Of a DNA stretch of 64,000 nt, positions 23,101 through 34,764 are shown piece after piece. Source of the stretch: Echria macrotheca (Eukaryota; Ascomycota; Sordariomycetes; Sordariales; Schizotheciaceae). The first letter of the stretch is position 1. Every line of letters starts with the position of its first letter. The notes below the pieces were generated by a model. That model was given only the letters and a program-made list of their open reading frames with translations. It was not told the origin of the DNA and made no database searches. Location of the stretch: positions 1,240,001-1,304,000 of the forward strand of contig MU839835.1 in the NCBI GenBank assembly GCA_030411725.1, in the 5' to 3' direction. The position numbers and the translations under genes were made by a program.

Positions 23101-23883
23101 CGGTTCAACAACCGTGTTCCCGACCTGCTCGACAAGGTTGCTCAGTTCGACAAGCTGTACAAGGCGGTCCAGTTCAAGCGAGAGCTGGACGAGGCCTTCC
23201 GCACCGGCGGGAAGAAGCGCGTTACATATGTTACGAATGACGGCATGATGCTGGCTCTGATCAACCTGCAGGCCGCGGGCCGAGTCCGTGTCGAGACGAC
23301 GGGTCAACCACACGTGCCCATGGGCCACGAACCCGGCAATTACGAGACGAGAAAGTACACAAAGAAATATCTACACTTTCGACTGGATATGATACCGACC
23401 GACTCGTATCTATATGACGATGATCCAGAGCTTGTTGCGGTGCACCAGCGGTTCCTCTCGGTCGCACCGCCGGCCCAGGGTCCCCTCGGCGCGATCCCGG
23501 TATGGTGTGACGTCTTTGGCAAGGTCGACAATGACAGATGGATCAAGTACTCGTCGGCCGTGGCCCTCACTCTTGCCTCGCGCGGCGCCATGAGCGCGGA
23601 GGAGCTGGTCAAGGCACTGAAGCCGACGCTGATGCTGTTTGAGGCGGAGCTTATCTTGGAGTGGGGCGTGAAGACCGGCGTGTTTGAGACGCAGCTCGAG
23701 GGGATGGCGTTGGCGGCCAAGGAGTGGTGGTGGATGTCGTGGACTCTTCAGAAGGAAAGGTTTGAGACGGCGACGGCGACGGGAAAGCCCCGGAAGCTGC
23801 TGCCGAGTGCGCGGAAGAGGACGGAAGAGGATGCGGATGCGGATGCGGATATTGGGGGACTGGACCGGCGGGATGGGCGCTAA
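17172..23883 (+). CDS. tfc3: TFIIIC largest (B-block-binding) subunit
   Basis: Two exons (17172-17241 and 17363-23883) give 2,196 residues. The 121-bp intron starts GTGAGT, has a CTGAT branch-like site and ends AAAAAG. The first exon reads MTAVGLEVLLEGLIPEVAYSG and joins to MSVSSLLKIVRQ. A winged-helix B-block domain (about residues 150-235) includes EWKCLVGIASVRGEGILQSD and YIQKRTVV. In the middle lies an Arg/Gly run (about 710-730) directly followed by a zinc-finger-like CEKCGGTW..YHQ..IPC (about 735-757). Low-complexity linkers separate it from a conserved C-terminal half with helical and winged-helix-like segments. TFIIIC binds the B box of tRNA genes and recruits TFIIIB for RNA polymerase III. 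Yeast Tfc3 is much shorter (about 1,160 aa), but fungal orthologues of about 2,000 aa are usual. Confidence 0.85.
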
Positions 23884-24969
23884 GCGGTTTGGTGTTGGGC
23901 TGGAAAATATGATACCCCGGTGCCGGTTGTATATTTATGACTAGAACTGGCTTGAGAGTATGATAGAGATGAAAGCGATGAATTTGTTACTTTTTGTACC
24001 TATCGAGTGAAGATGTGATACGGGTTTTGCGGTGTTATCGCCTTTTGTCTTTACAACTCAGACCCTGGACATGATATCATGAGAGAGGGTTAGTGAAGGA
24101 TCAAGTCTAGGTATATATACTCGATAGTATATCACGGCCTGGCTAGACTTGGTTGTGTGGTAATTCAGTCACCCTGACGGATAGCGGTCGCCAGTGCTGC
24201 TGGTGCGCGCCAGACCAACATCACCACTTCAGGTTTCTTTGTTGACTTGCAGGCAACTGAGTCAAACGGATGAAGCTATTCAGAGCCAACCCAAATCAGG
24301 GCAACAGAATAGATAGATAGATGACTTGTCACAGCTCTTGCTGGGCCAGTTCTTGCCTCGATACACACAGTATTCTCTGCAGAGAGCTTAGTGTTCCACA
24401 GGTTGATGCCGTTGTGATGACCATATAGGAAAGGGTACTTTATGTGATGTAACCTATCTATCTATATCTATGTATAAGGAGAGAGAGTATTAAATTTTAG
24501 CAGCAGTTTGCCTCTTCCTTTCCGTTTCTGCATCTCTCTGTTTCTTCTGGAGAACCAACCCACCAGACCAATAACACGAGAATGTTTGGTTAGTTTCTAA
24601 GGTATTCAGCAAAAACAGAAAGAAGAGAAAAGTTTCTACAAGGGACGTAGCAGAGATAGGGTAGGTAGGGTAGGTATCTCGACGCCGCAGTGTAAGTGTA
24701 AGTGTAAGTGCAATATTTACTCTCGTTTCGTCTCATCATCTCGTCGTCTTATCTTCTAGTCTCAATAACTACCCCGTCTCCTCCCTCCCTCGCTCTCCCC
24801 GAGAAAATTCCATGCAATCTCTCGTGGTGTGGTATTACCCCCTCCCCCTCTACAAATCGCCGCACCATCCACCTGCATGCCTTCCCTTCTTCATAGAAAA
24901 TAGAAGCCTTGTCTTGAGCCTTTCATTCATCTACCATCTACCATACCATACTCCATATAAGTACTTGTG

Positions 24970-24973
<4 letters not shown>

Positions 24974-25048
<75 letters not shown>

Positions 25049-25099
25049 CGGGGGGGGGGGGGGGGCGGGGGCGGGCGGGGGGGGGGGCGGGGGGGCGGG
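24974..25099 (+). repeat. Poly-G tract with rare C interruptions
   Basis: About 126 bases that are almost entirely G, with a few single C residues toward the right end, directly abutting the run of N. A real G homopolymer of this length would be exceptional. Its position next to a gap suggests a sequencing or assembly artefact built around a shorter true G tract. Confidence 0.85.
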
Positions 25100-25109
25100 N
25101 NNNNNNNNN
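25100..25109. other. Assembly gap (10 N)
   Basis: Ten undetermined bases. Ten N is a common placeholder, so the true gap length is unknown. Confidence 0.95.
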
Positions 25110-25185
25110 TTATGAAGTTTTTTTTTCGTAACTTCCCGCCCTCCCCCCCATAAAATTCACTCCAAACACTCTTGGTGGGTTTTTA

Positions 25186-25204
25186 CCCCCCCCCCCCCCC
25201 CCCC
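25186..25204 (+). repeat. C homopolymer tract
   Basis: Nineteen consecutive C residues about 75 bp right of the gap. This adds to the suspicion that the local assembly is unreliable. Confidence 0.85.
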
Positions 25205-25624
25205 AACCAACGAACGTCCATCCCCATTCGCGCTAATTCTAATCGGCTTTCCCATCTCGTCATCGACAAAAGAAATTCCAGGCCAGGGGTGTGTGTGTAT
25301 TGGTAGTATGTACCTTCCTTCTCTCGATGCTCGTCTCTGTTCCTTTGTTCCTTCTCGCTTCCCGACGACCTCTCTGTTCGAAAGAAAAAACGCCAGATAC
25401 TCGCTTTATTTTTTCCCTCTTCTTTCCCGGTCTGTCGTGTTGATTGTTTATTTATATATACAGTTGGTCAATCGGCAGGTTGGATATCGGATTTAGTCGT
25501 GACCAGGCCCCCCATGTCGGGCCTTTATTGCCCACGTCGAAGTTCGCAGTAATCGCCAGAGAAAAACTCCGAGGAATGAAAGCTTTATCAAGAAACAGAA
25601 GAAACTCTATTGGATATCAATGCA

Positions 25625-26879
25625 TCAAGCAGCCTGCGTCGACTCGGCCTGCGCAAGCAGCCGCTGTCGCCAGCTATTGCACACCTCCTCGAAGCCGCCG
25701 ACGACCTCGCCGCAGACGTGCGCGCACTCGCGGCTGCGCAGCCGCTCGCCCCAGTTGCCACGGTCGAGCCAGCGCTCGCCCTGCTCACGCAGCTCGTCGT
25801 CGCGCCGCAGCTCGGCGACCAAATCTCGTGCGCTCTTGAGCCGGCGCGTGGCCGTCGTCGTTGTTTGCCGTGACATGTGTAGCGTGTCCGACAGGTAGTT
25901 GAGCGTCTGGACGAGGTCGGCCGTGATGGCGTGCAGCGAGGCGAGCGAGGCCAGCGCGCCGGTCGTGGGCCGCGGCATCACGTCCGAGAGCGAGACGAGC
26001 ATTGGTAGGAGTGTGTCGATCGTCTCGGGGTCCGGCGGCGCCACGAGCGGCGAGAGCAGCGGAAACGTCAGGCTGTGTAGCTGGCGCGTTTGGTGTGACA
26101 GATGGGTCGTCAGTGCTGAGTGGGCTGTTATTAACCTGTCGCGGGAAATGTTAGCGGTGGCTCTTTCGCAACATCAAGACGAGATCGCACCTAGAAGCGC
26201 CTCCCTCTACGCCGGATTGTGACCCTAGATCCCGCAGCCCGTCGGTGACCCGTTTTATCGCGCTATCATTGGGCGAGTGCTCAGTTCCCCTCCGTGCTAG
26301 AGACTCAACCTCGTCTATCTTCTCGACCAGCTTCGGCGGCAACCCCGGCGAGTTGAGGTCCGTTTCCGACCCATATTCGCTCCCGTCATATTCGCTCGGT
26401 CGTCGGCGATGACCTCCCGCTCTCGGCCCAGGTGAAGGTAAACTCAGACTGCCACGCCCAGACTGCCGTACCGGCGGGCTTTCGACGTCAATCCCGCTGT
26501 CCCGCACTCCGTCGTTTGTCTGCTTATCCTCGTCCCCGTCCACTTCAAAACTGATATCCGGTGCGGCGCCCATGCCCTCCTCGTCCTCGTAGTACTCCTC
26601 GTCGTCCTCCTCGCCGTCCGAAAAGGCGCCCGCCAGCTCGTCGGCCAGATTGCCCAACCCGCCTGCCCCGCTGTTCCCCATGGCGCCCATGCCCCCGCTG
26701 CTGAAGACGCTGATGTCAGGGTTGCCGAAACTGTCGCGGAGCGGGGTCGACGGGTCGTGGAACGATGACGACTTGGACTGCCGCCGCTCCTGCTGTGGGG
26801 AGTAGCCCGACGCGGCCGCGAAGTCGATCGACCCGGATGGGTGCGGCGAGTGCCGCGGCGTCTGCGGGAAGGCAGACAT
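25625..26879 (-). CDS. Conserved-looking fungal protein of unknown function, acidic N-half and helical C-half
   Basis: Two exons (26879-26191 and 26135-25625) around a 55-bp intron (donor GTGCGA, GCTAAC branch, acceptor GACAG) give 399 residues. The N-terminal half is disordered and Ser/Pro/Gly-rich, with an acidic patch DGEEDDEEYYEDEEG and basic RRRPSEYDGSEYGSE. From about residue 190 it becomes helical: LPPKLVEKIDEVESLARRG, then, after the intron, LITAHSALTTHLSHQ and repeated Leu/Ala-rich helices. It ends in a Trp/Cys-containing block (RWLDRGNWGERLRSRECAHV, then GGFEEVCNSWRQRL). I do not recognise the family. The coherent C-terminal helices and clean splice frame support a real gene. No membrane segment or signal peptide is seen. 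Confidence 0.75.
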
Positions 26880-27909
26880 AGCGGTTCTGTAGACTCTGGC
26901 GCAGGACTTGGTCCGGCTGTCTGCCAGATGATGCGCGGAACAGAGGTGCGACAGGGATGCGGGCTGTCGTGCGGAATCGGGTCGCGCGGTTCGTAGCGGG
27001 ATGCGGCCGGTGCCGTGATGGTTTTGTTTCGTTTGCTTCGGATTGGAAGTCCACACGAGTCAGAAAGAGATCGGTCGAATATTGTTTGGTTTTTTCTGGT
27101 TTTGCTTGTGGGTAAAAAACCACAAGAGGTCGACCGGGTTTGCTGTTGACGCGATGTGTCGGTTGCTGGCGTGGTGACGGGTTGTTGGGCAGGGATACCC
27201 TCGAAGAACGGGGTGAGAAGGCGAATGGGTGCCGTGTGACTATATCAGAATTGCCAGTCTATAAAACGCGACCAGGGACCAATCCAAGGACTGCCCGGGT
27301 GGACTGCAACAATGCAAAAATGCGAATCCGCTGTTGTGATCTTGGCCGCAATGTCCCGGCTGGCGTTTCTCGTTGTCGATATGCGGATCTTGCGGCGGCT
27401 TGCGGGAAGATGTTGGGCTGCATGCAGTCGTGATTCAATTTGCTGTTGCTGCATCGGACATTTTTTTGCCCAAACGCACATGTCACTCGTCAAGGTAGTG
27501 GGGTGTACACAGTATTCGCACGGAGGACTCTCGTGATAACGCTGAAAATCACGAGTCTCGAACACTATCTCTAGGGTAGATTTTGCGTACACTAAAAACA
27601 GGCATGCGTCCTGCGTTCAGCAGAACTGGTGTTGCAGGAGCCGATTCATGCTTGAAGGTGAAGCAGAGGGTGGGACCTGCAGTTCAACTCCATAACCCAA
27701 ATTTTGGGGGAGGACAAGCAGCTAACAATAGCCCTAAAGATATACATACAAATCTGATAGCATGTGTGTTTCCTCATCCCTGCCTCACCACTTTCCCAAT
27801 CCGACTTTCATCTGGCCTTTGTCGACTTCTACACAAAATCCCCAGCCACCAACCACCAGATTCATATCGCTCCTCTGTATGCTTGATATTGGACAGGCAG
27901 CAGAGTGAG
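26880..27909. other. Divergent promoter region
   Basis: About 1 kb between the start of the unknown protein (-) and the NatB gene (+). Open frames inside it are short and overlapping. It should hold both promoters. No specific element is recognised. Confidence 0.5.
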
Positions 27910-28542
27910 ATGGCCAACTTTCGCCGGTTCCGCCCCGGCGATCTTAACAAGCTCTCCAAGTGCAATCTGGACCCCTTCACCGAGACGTACGAACTGAGCT
28001 TCTACCTGCAGTACTACGCAAAGTGGCCATCTCTCTTCCAGGTTGCCGAGGACCAAAATGGCAATATCATCGGCTACAGTAAGCATGTGGCTCCCTTCCA
28101 GGAGACAAACTGCTGACACGAGGGCCACTGGTACCTAGTCATGGGCAAGCTGGAGTCGTCCCCAGACGTCTACCAGTTCTCAGAGCACTACCTCCCCTGG
28201 CACGCCCACATCACGGCCGTAACTGTGGCCCCGGAGGCACGGCGCTTGGGCATCGGGAGGCTGCTTACCGAACAACTCGAGGCGGCCGCCGACGCCAACG
28301 ATGCGTGGTTCGTCGACCTCTTCGTGCGGAGCACCAACCACAAAGCCATCGCATTTTACAAGAGCATGGGCTACAGTATCTTCCGCGTCGTCAAGGACTA
28401 CTACGGCGACCACTCGAGCGACCCAACGCAGTCGAGCGAGGACGCCTATGACATGCGCAAGCCCATGAAAAGGGACGTCAAGAAGGAACACATCCGTGAG
28501 GACGGTGAGAAGTACGAGGTTCAACCTACCGACGTCTGGTGA
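27910..28542 (+). CDS. nat3: NatB N-terminal acetyltransferase catalytic subunit
   Basis: Two exons (27910-28078 and 28139-28542) around a 60-bp intron (GTAAGC, CTGAC branch, CCTAG) give 190 residues, the usual NAA20/Nat3 size. The protein starts MANFRRFRPGDLNKLSKCNL and continues DPFTETYELSFYLQYYAKWP, the hallmark N-terminus of NatB. The GNAT core contains HITAVTVAPEARRLGIGRLL with the acetyl-CoA-binding R-x-x-G-x-G motif, and FVDLFVRSTNHKAIAFYKSMGY. With the auxiliary subunit Mdm20/NAA25, NatB acetylates nascent proteins starting Met-Asp, Met-Glu, Met-Asn or Met-Gln at the ribosome. The acidic and basic C-terminal tail (KRDVKKEHIREDGEKYEV) is also typical. No anomalies are seen. Confidence 0.95.
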
Positions 28543-28928
28543 GAATGCCAAGGCGACGAGTTGGGGCGGAACTTCAAGACGAAAGAGTCTTCTTGACCCT
28601 AGTACGGTTGCTGGCTTAGAATTCGGCTTCCGGGATCACAGGTCGACGGACCTCTCGAGAATCGTAGTGTCTCGGGAGTCTCGAGCTTCATCGCGACGAA
28701 TAGCAGCGTTCCGATATTGATACCAAGCGGCAGGTTTTATGGTGTATGCTGTAGAGATCAATCCTGAACTGGTTTTATTGACCCTATTAAGTTGTTCTCA
28801 CGTGTGTTTTCGGCCATCATATGCGAATTATACCTACATCAAGATCAAACCACCACTGTGCTGTACCAATTAACATGCTCTCTGACCACCAAACAGATAT
28901 CGGTACTCCCAACTTCTCCACACCCCCC
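28543..28928. other. Short convergent spacer
   Basis: About 390 bp between the stop codons of the NatB gene (+) and the dehydrogenase gene (-). Presumably it holds both 3' UTRs. I see nothing else in it. Confidence 0.5.
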
Positions 28929-29944
28929 TCAGGCAAACACTCCCGACTTGCTGGGAACGTAGGGATGCCCTGCACTTAACCCAGCGTCCACAGCCCAAGC
29001 CTGGCCGTTCACATAACTCGCCTCGTCACTACCTAGGAACAAGACGACGCGCGCAATCTCGTCGGCGTGACCGCCTCGCCGCAGAGGGTTGAGCTGGCCA
29101 ATCTTTTGCTGTGTGCCTCGCGAGCGGGCCGACTCGAAGACGGGCGCCGTCATGCCCGTCTCGATGAGGCCAGGGCAGATGGCATTCACCCGGATATTCG
29201 TACCTGTCAGCTGGTACGACATGGTCTGAGCCATCGAGATAACGGCAGCCTTGGAGGCCGAGTACGCAGTGCTCCCGGCGTTGGACCGGAGACCGGCCAC
29301 GGACGCCGTGGCGATGATGCTCCCTGACGACTTGGGTTTTGCTGGTGAAGTCTTTTGCATGGCCGGTGCGGCGTGCTTGGCGGCGAGGAACACGCTGAGC
29401 GAGTTTACCCGCATGATCTCGTTGAAGTCCTCGGCGTCGGTCTCGGTGAAGCGGGACATGGGTCCGGCGATGCCGGCATTGGCAAAGAAGACATCTAGCC
29501 GGCCGTAGCGCGTGAGGGCATCGTCGACGACCGCTTTGACGGCCTTCTCGTCGGCCGCGTCGAACTGGCGCGTGTGGATGTCCACGGTCGGATAGAGGCT
29601 GTTGATTTCCTTCTTGTGCTCTGCTAGGTTGGAGTCGTCAAAGTCACAGATATAGAGAGCCTTTGCGCCGTTTTGCGCGAACTGGTGAGCTGTGGCACGT
29701 CCTATGCCGAGGACCGAGTTGGCACCTTTTTTTTTTACGCCTCCGAATCAGCATGCTTATATTACCACACAAACAGGGCCATGGTTTGTTACCTACCGGT
29801 GATGATGACAACTTTGCCTACAGCTCTTGGCCCTGCGGATTCAGGGGCGACTTTGACGACTGGAGGGAGGCTGCTGCTGCTGGTCCCGGACGGGCTCAGA
29901 TGGCTCCCGATGGCCTCGACACGCTGTCTCGCAGATTCCGACAT
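28929..29944 (-). CDS. Short-chain dehydrogenase/reductase
   Basis: Two exons (29944-29797 and 29725-28929), spliced across a 71-bp intron (GTAGGT..AAAAG), give 314 residues. The splice falls inside the cofactor loop and restores VVIITGANSVLGIGRATA. That is an SDR Rossmann motif with two extra residues relative to TG-x3-G-x-G, a form common in fungal SDRs. NAG (FFANAGIAG), Ser (ATASVAG), the catalytic Y-x3-K (YSASKAA) and the C-terminal ICPGLIETGM follow. The N-terminal ~45 residues are an extension before the fold. An NAD(P)-dependent oxidoreductase is certain at family level. The substrate cannot be told. No pathway neighbours are present. Confidence 0.88.
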
Positions 29945-32198
29945 TGCAGGAAACGAAACAAGAAATGTCTCCTCAAATCATCTGTCGAGGTTGGAAAGGG
30001 GGAAAGTTGCGTGTGTCACGAGGTCGGCTGGACTATCCGTCTTGAATGAATGGAGTGGACGATGTATGTAGGTAGGTAGTCTAGGTGCGGGGCATAGCTG
30101 CTGCAGTGGCTAGTGGGCCGAGGTTCCAGCACTCTCGGATTCCTAACTCCGTCACCCCCTCAACATCGCTCGGAACAGGCATCTGGATGTTCGGCATGCG
30201 GTGACATGTCAGCTTATGAAATCCTATCGCTTCTTTCTAGTCTTCTCGCTGGGAGAGCCTGCCGACTTGTCGAGGTCATTGGCTCTCCGTCGATCACGTA
30301 ACTCGGCATTCTCCCGACCGCAACACAAGCAAAAGTCCATCGGCAGCCGCGGAGGCTATCCCGATATCTTCTATGGATGGAGGGCAATGTATCACAACTA
30401 CTCGTTGATCTGCAATCTCAAGTCTGCCTCCGTATCCTAGGCCATTCACGTTGTGGCCTACATAGCGAGCCTCAAACGGAGAGTTGATCCTTGTCCTGCA
30501 CCGGACGGCTGAAGGAATTGGCCAGTACCGTCACTGGTTCTTTGGGGCCTCCGGGCGAATATCTTGAGAATATCTTGAGATACTCGTATCAACAAGCCGC
30601 CAAGGATATCCAAGTCTAGCAGCGGGCGGTGCTAGAACAGATCCAACCCGATGACCATCATCCGCTTCAACAGCCGCGACTACTGGATGCTCTCCCGATC
30701 ACCTCCGAGGGTTATGCAAGCTGAGAGGGCTGAGGACAACCTCTTGGAGCCAAGAGCGGCTTCCCGATTATGGCACATGGGCGGACCGTAATACGAGCTC
30801 ACCGCCGTACGCTAGATCCAGCATTGGATGGCTTCCATGCCAACTTGACATCTGGGAACCAGCGTCCTCATAGCTTCCCGACTCTCATCGAGTGCCTTGC
30901 CGGATAGACGAATCGGAGAATACAGGCTTGTAACACTTGGGTCTGTTATCTAGTCGAACATGACCAGCAGCGTCGGTTCAAGTCTACGGCAGAACATATA
31001 CATGGACTTCCCCAGCACGATCCCCCCTGGCTAAGGCTGAATGGTACGCCATCACCGGCACGAACATGGGACCCTAAATATAGAACTTGTCTGCAGGACA
31101 TGTTCTCGTTGCCATGCAGCCCTGCCAGCGAATCCGAATCCAGTGCTGGCCGCGGATCATCAAATCGGCGAGGAGGGGTTGAGAGAGACAAGATTACGAA
31201 TCTTTTGCTTGAGGTCCCCATATGGCACACAGACTATGTCCTGGAACCTGAATTGTTGATTTCATCATCGATTCTATCACCTGCCCGCACCCGATGGCAA
31301 TCTGCTGCTTGGAACCGGCCTTATTGTCGGATGGAGGCATGAGAGCCTGTTTCGACCCGCGGCCGAAGACCGTTAGCCCCGATGCCGGGATTTCGAGAAG
31401 GCCGGCCGACCTTCCATTCGAGCAAACATTCGGATCCTGGCGACCTTTTACCTGGCCGGCCGGCGTGTATCGGTATTATACGCACTGAAGACTGGCTGGT
31501 TACACCAGGCCTTGCGCGGTACATGGATGCGAGGCGTTAAGTCCGTTACACAAGCAGGAACTTCTCACGTGCATTGCCTGGGGCCACGGAGACAAACACA
31601 GGGGGGTTTCTGATTCAGGGGGGAGGGGGGCGAGGAGCAAACATGGGCGGGGCAGTCCAAAGTCTCGACTTGTGTGCGTTGCAAAACGCGGGAGTATGAC
31701 GACCAAGCTGCCCCAGGTATTCATCACCGGTCTCACGATGGTGCCTGCTCGCGTACCCGGCAAAATAATTGGACGCAGGCGCTAGCACCATCTGTGACGC
31801 TCAGCCCAAGGGGGAAGCAAGCTGCAGGCACGACTTTCTCCCCTCTGATGGCTGCCATGAGCCTACAGCATCGGAGAGCACGAAATTAGGCGCGGTCCGA
31901 CTCGACAATGTCCGCTCCATCTATCGAGGACGGGATTCCCTTTGGCCGGCCCAGATTCCATGCGGTGGAAGATGAGCGCGGAAGTGACTCTAAAGGAAAT
32001 CACGCCGGAGCGAAAGACCAGTTCGTGGGACGCTGAGATGGTAGTCCAAGCCGGAGCCCAGCTCTATTGGTCAGGAGACCTCGCCGTCCAAGATTTAGGT
32101 GAAGGGGGAATCCACACTTTCCCCTTGGAAGCAGATCAGGTGTAGGCGAGCCACTTGTTCCTCGCAGAGCTGGCTGGCGGCGGCCCATGGGAAGATGG
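29945..32198. other. 2.2 kb stretch without a supported gene
   Basis: Many short overlapping frames but no recognisable domain or plausible exon chain. It is presumably the dehydrogenase promoter on the left and the membrane-protein promoter on the right. Decayed sequence may lie in between, but I could not identify its origin. Confidence 0.45.
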
Positions 32199-34764
32199 AT
32201 GAGCCGTCTCCGAGCTACCGGACTTGTCTTGGTGGCTGCGGCGGCACGGAATCTTGCGTATACCTGTGCACATGGATGCGGTACGGGACGCCATCGCGAC
32301 GGGAGCCTCCTTCAAAGGAGCTGTCTTGAGCAGAGCAGATAGCCACGGCTACATGCAGATCTTGCATGCTCCCATTGGTAAGACGCAACCCCCACTGCCC
32401 GGCTCTCATACGAGAATGTTCTCGTCGGGCAGCGGGGACACGCATCGGCTGTACGACAGAGCTGCTGGTTGCCAAGGTGCGTGTAGCTGTGTCCAGCCTG
32501 CTCCCCCCATATCCCCCCTCGCCGCTGCGCAAGCACAGGACTTGTCGCCATCACGGCTGCGGTGCCTGATCTCCCCCATCTATCGTACCTCTCAGGCCAA
32601 ATGCTGTGCTGCCGTCTCTCGGGCACCACGGACCCGTCGCATGCCCCGAGGTGTGTTCACAACTCGAGGGGCCGTTCCGGGAGCAATGACACCACAGGCC
32701 GGGTATATAGTATGGTCTCGACACTGGACGCCCGTGCCCCTGAGCAACCTCCTTAGGTCCTGTGTGCTGTTTTTGTGGATGCGACACGCCTCTTGCCATA
32801 TCTCGACCCGTTTGGAACAACCTCTCGACCTATCCCCGGCGAGTATACCGGCGGCGGACGCGTCCTTGTTTGCTCGACAAACTCGACTTCGTTTGCTGGG
32901 CTACGGCCCCTTACTCCCGCCCTCGGCAGTGCTGCTGCCTACAGCCCTGCGCTGCTGTGGGATCTTAATACTATGCATCCCGTTACACCGTCCGACCGCT
33001 GTCTTGCCGCTATATGCCAGAGAGAACAGCGCCTAGATCGCCATCTGAGCCCGACATGGAGAGGTTCGTCCTCAGCAGCGACTGCGAATGTTACGTCCAA
33101 GCAGACGAGGTACGAGCAGCAGCACAACAGGGAAACCCCAAGCCGTGTCTAGAGGTCTGTAGAAACCAGTTTCTGCAGGCTGTTTCGCCCAACTGGACCG
33201 AAGACTCTGGCTGGACGACAGGGTGCCAGAACTTGACCAGCGCGGCGCCAACCACCCAGTTCTGGTCTCTGTACTGGTGCGATTCGACGTTTTGCGGCGT
33301 AGCGATAAACCAGACGGGAGGGCTGGAGCAAGATCGTGAGTATCACACTGCCGGGAAAGGGAGTGTGGTTGTCTCGGGCTAAGCACAACCACAGCCAACG
33401 TCGGCCTGATAATCAATACCTGCCAAAAGTGAGTTGCCCTCGTCACAACGCAAAGACGGTGTCTCAGACTGACTTGCCACCTCAGTATCGGATTTCATTC
33501 CGTTCTCGACCCAGGTCCGCCACCAGCTACGTACGCGTGCCGGACCGAGAAGGGCGAGGCGTCTCTGTGCGTACAGACTCGAGTTCACGCTGATGTGACG
33601 GAAACTGCACCTGTGGCACAACAGACACCATCTGGCGCAGCTACCACACCCGTGTCAGCCCCCGGGTCGACTGTATCAAGACCAGCTGAGTCGACAGGCA
33701 CACCGGCGGCGACACACAGCGCAACGCCCTTTTCAGCTGCCCCGACACGGCTAAGCTCAGCCGACGCCGGTGCCTCGACGACATCTGGAAGTGGCCTTTC
33801 AGCTGGGGCCAGGGTCGCTATTGGGGTCTGTTCAGCGCTGGCTCTGCTCGCTTTCGTAGCCCTGGCTCTGTTGTGTTTGTATCGGAGAAACAGACGTCGA
33901 GCGTCAAAGCATCGCTCTTTGCGGACGCAACTTCGTCTCACGCACACCGCATTGCCATCTGGCTCTCCCACGCCGCTGATTTCGCCGGCGAACTCTGCGA
34001 GCGGTGGACGTCCACCCTTGACACCCCCTCTGCGGCTGCGCGAGAGGAAATTCCTGCCTTCGATCTTGCGACCTGGAAACCGGTCACCGTCGCCTCCCCT
34101 CACTCCACTCACACCGGCCTACAACATATATAATCCTGGCGGGGCCTTTCCGTCGTCCCCGATCTGTTCTCCAACGACGAATAAGCTGATACCCCGGCGA
34201 GAGCGCCACGGTGGCTCTCTAGGCTCACTCCCCCCGATCCCGCCACAAATGCCGTTTGGGATATCTGGCGGCGCCGCCGGGACTGCTAGCCGCGGGAGTC
34301 AAAGCAGTTATGGAGCATCATCCGTGACGGGCCACTCGTCATTACGAAACGAGGTTCTGGCGCCGACATCAACACCGGCGGCCCACCACACGGGCACACC
34401 CCCGAGCTCACCGACGCGGCCTCCACGGCCGCACGATGCGCCGTTGGAGATACCGGATCTTGTGTCGCCAACGTCGCCGTTAGGACCGCCACCGAACAGA
34501 GCGCTTCCGCCACCGCCGCCCCCGATACCGAGTGCAATGGTTCCCGGGAGTACTGCATCGTTTACAGCAGTAGGAGGGAAGACGATGTTGCTAAAGGGGG
34601 TAAGTATATTAAGAGAGCATCAGGATGGCGAGGACGAGGCAGATTATGACCCCAGAGGGAGCTGGGGAAGCTGGAGTGGCACGGCGAGTGGTGTGCTAGG
34701 GAGAGAAGAAGGGTCAGGAACAAGGAATGCCAGTGGGCTAGGAAGGGAAGAGGGGAGGCGATAG
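32199..34764 (+). CDS. Single-pass membrane protein with Cys-rich ectodomain; 5' model uncertain, possible frame break
   Basis: The 3' part is clear. Exons ending at 33335, then 33395-33428 and 33486-34764, join in frame through two introns (59 and 57 bp, both GTGAGT). They encode a Cys-rich ectodomain (SSDCECYV, CLEVCRNQF, WCDSTFCGVA, TYACRTEKGE), a Ser/Thr-rich stalk, one membrane helix (VAIGVCSALALLAFVALALL) followed by YRRNRRR, and a Pro/Ser-rich cytosolic tail. Upstream, 32757-33010 continues protein-like (FVDATRLLPYLDPFG, TPSDRCLAAICQ). It is preceded by a probable 54-bp intron (32703-32756, GTATAT..CCTTAG) and perhaps an exon from 32596. Between about 33010 and 33065 the frame changes without a usable intron. 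A signal-peptide-like start, MSRLRATGLVLVAAAARN, lies at 32199 but does not join cleanly. The layout resembles cell-wall sensor proteins; the function is unknown. Confidence 0.6.

Larger units (their letters stand above)
23884..25624. other. Convergent spacer with poly-G tract and assembly gap
   Basis: Simple sequence dominates: GATA/TATC-type runs near 24310 and 24460, GTAGG repeats near 24660, GTAAGT repeats near 24700, then a long G tract, a gap and a C tract. No reliable coding sequence is present. The two ends are presumably 3' UTRs of the TFIIIC gene and of the gene ending at 25625. Confidence 0.6.

Noticed and set aside
24974..25153. Poly-glycine frame across the G tract and gap
   Set aside because: It is only translation of the G homopolymer through N bases.
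32754..32756. In-frame TAG read first as a RIP-type nonsense mutation (CAG to TAG)
   Set aside because: A 54-bp intron with GTATAT donor and a pyrimidine-rich CCTTAG acceptor explains the stop and keeps frame.
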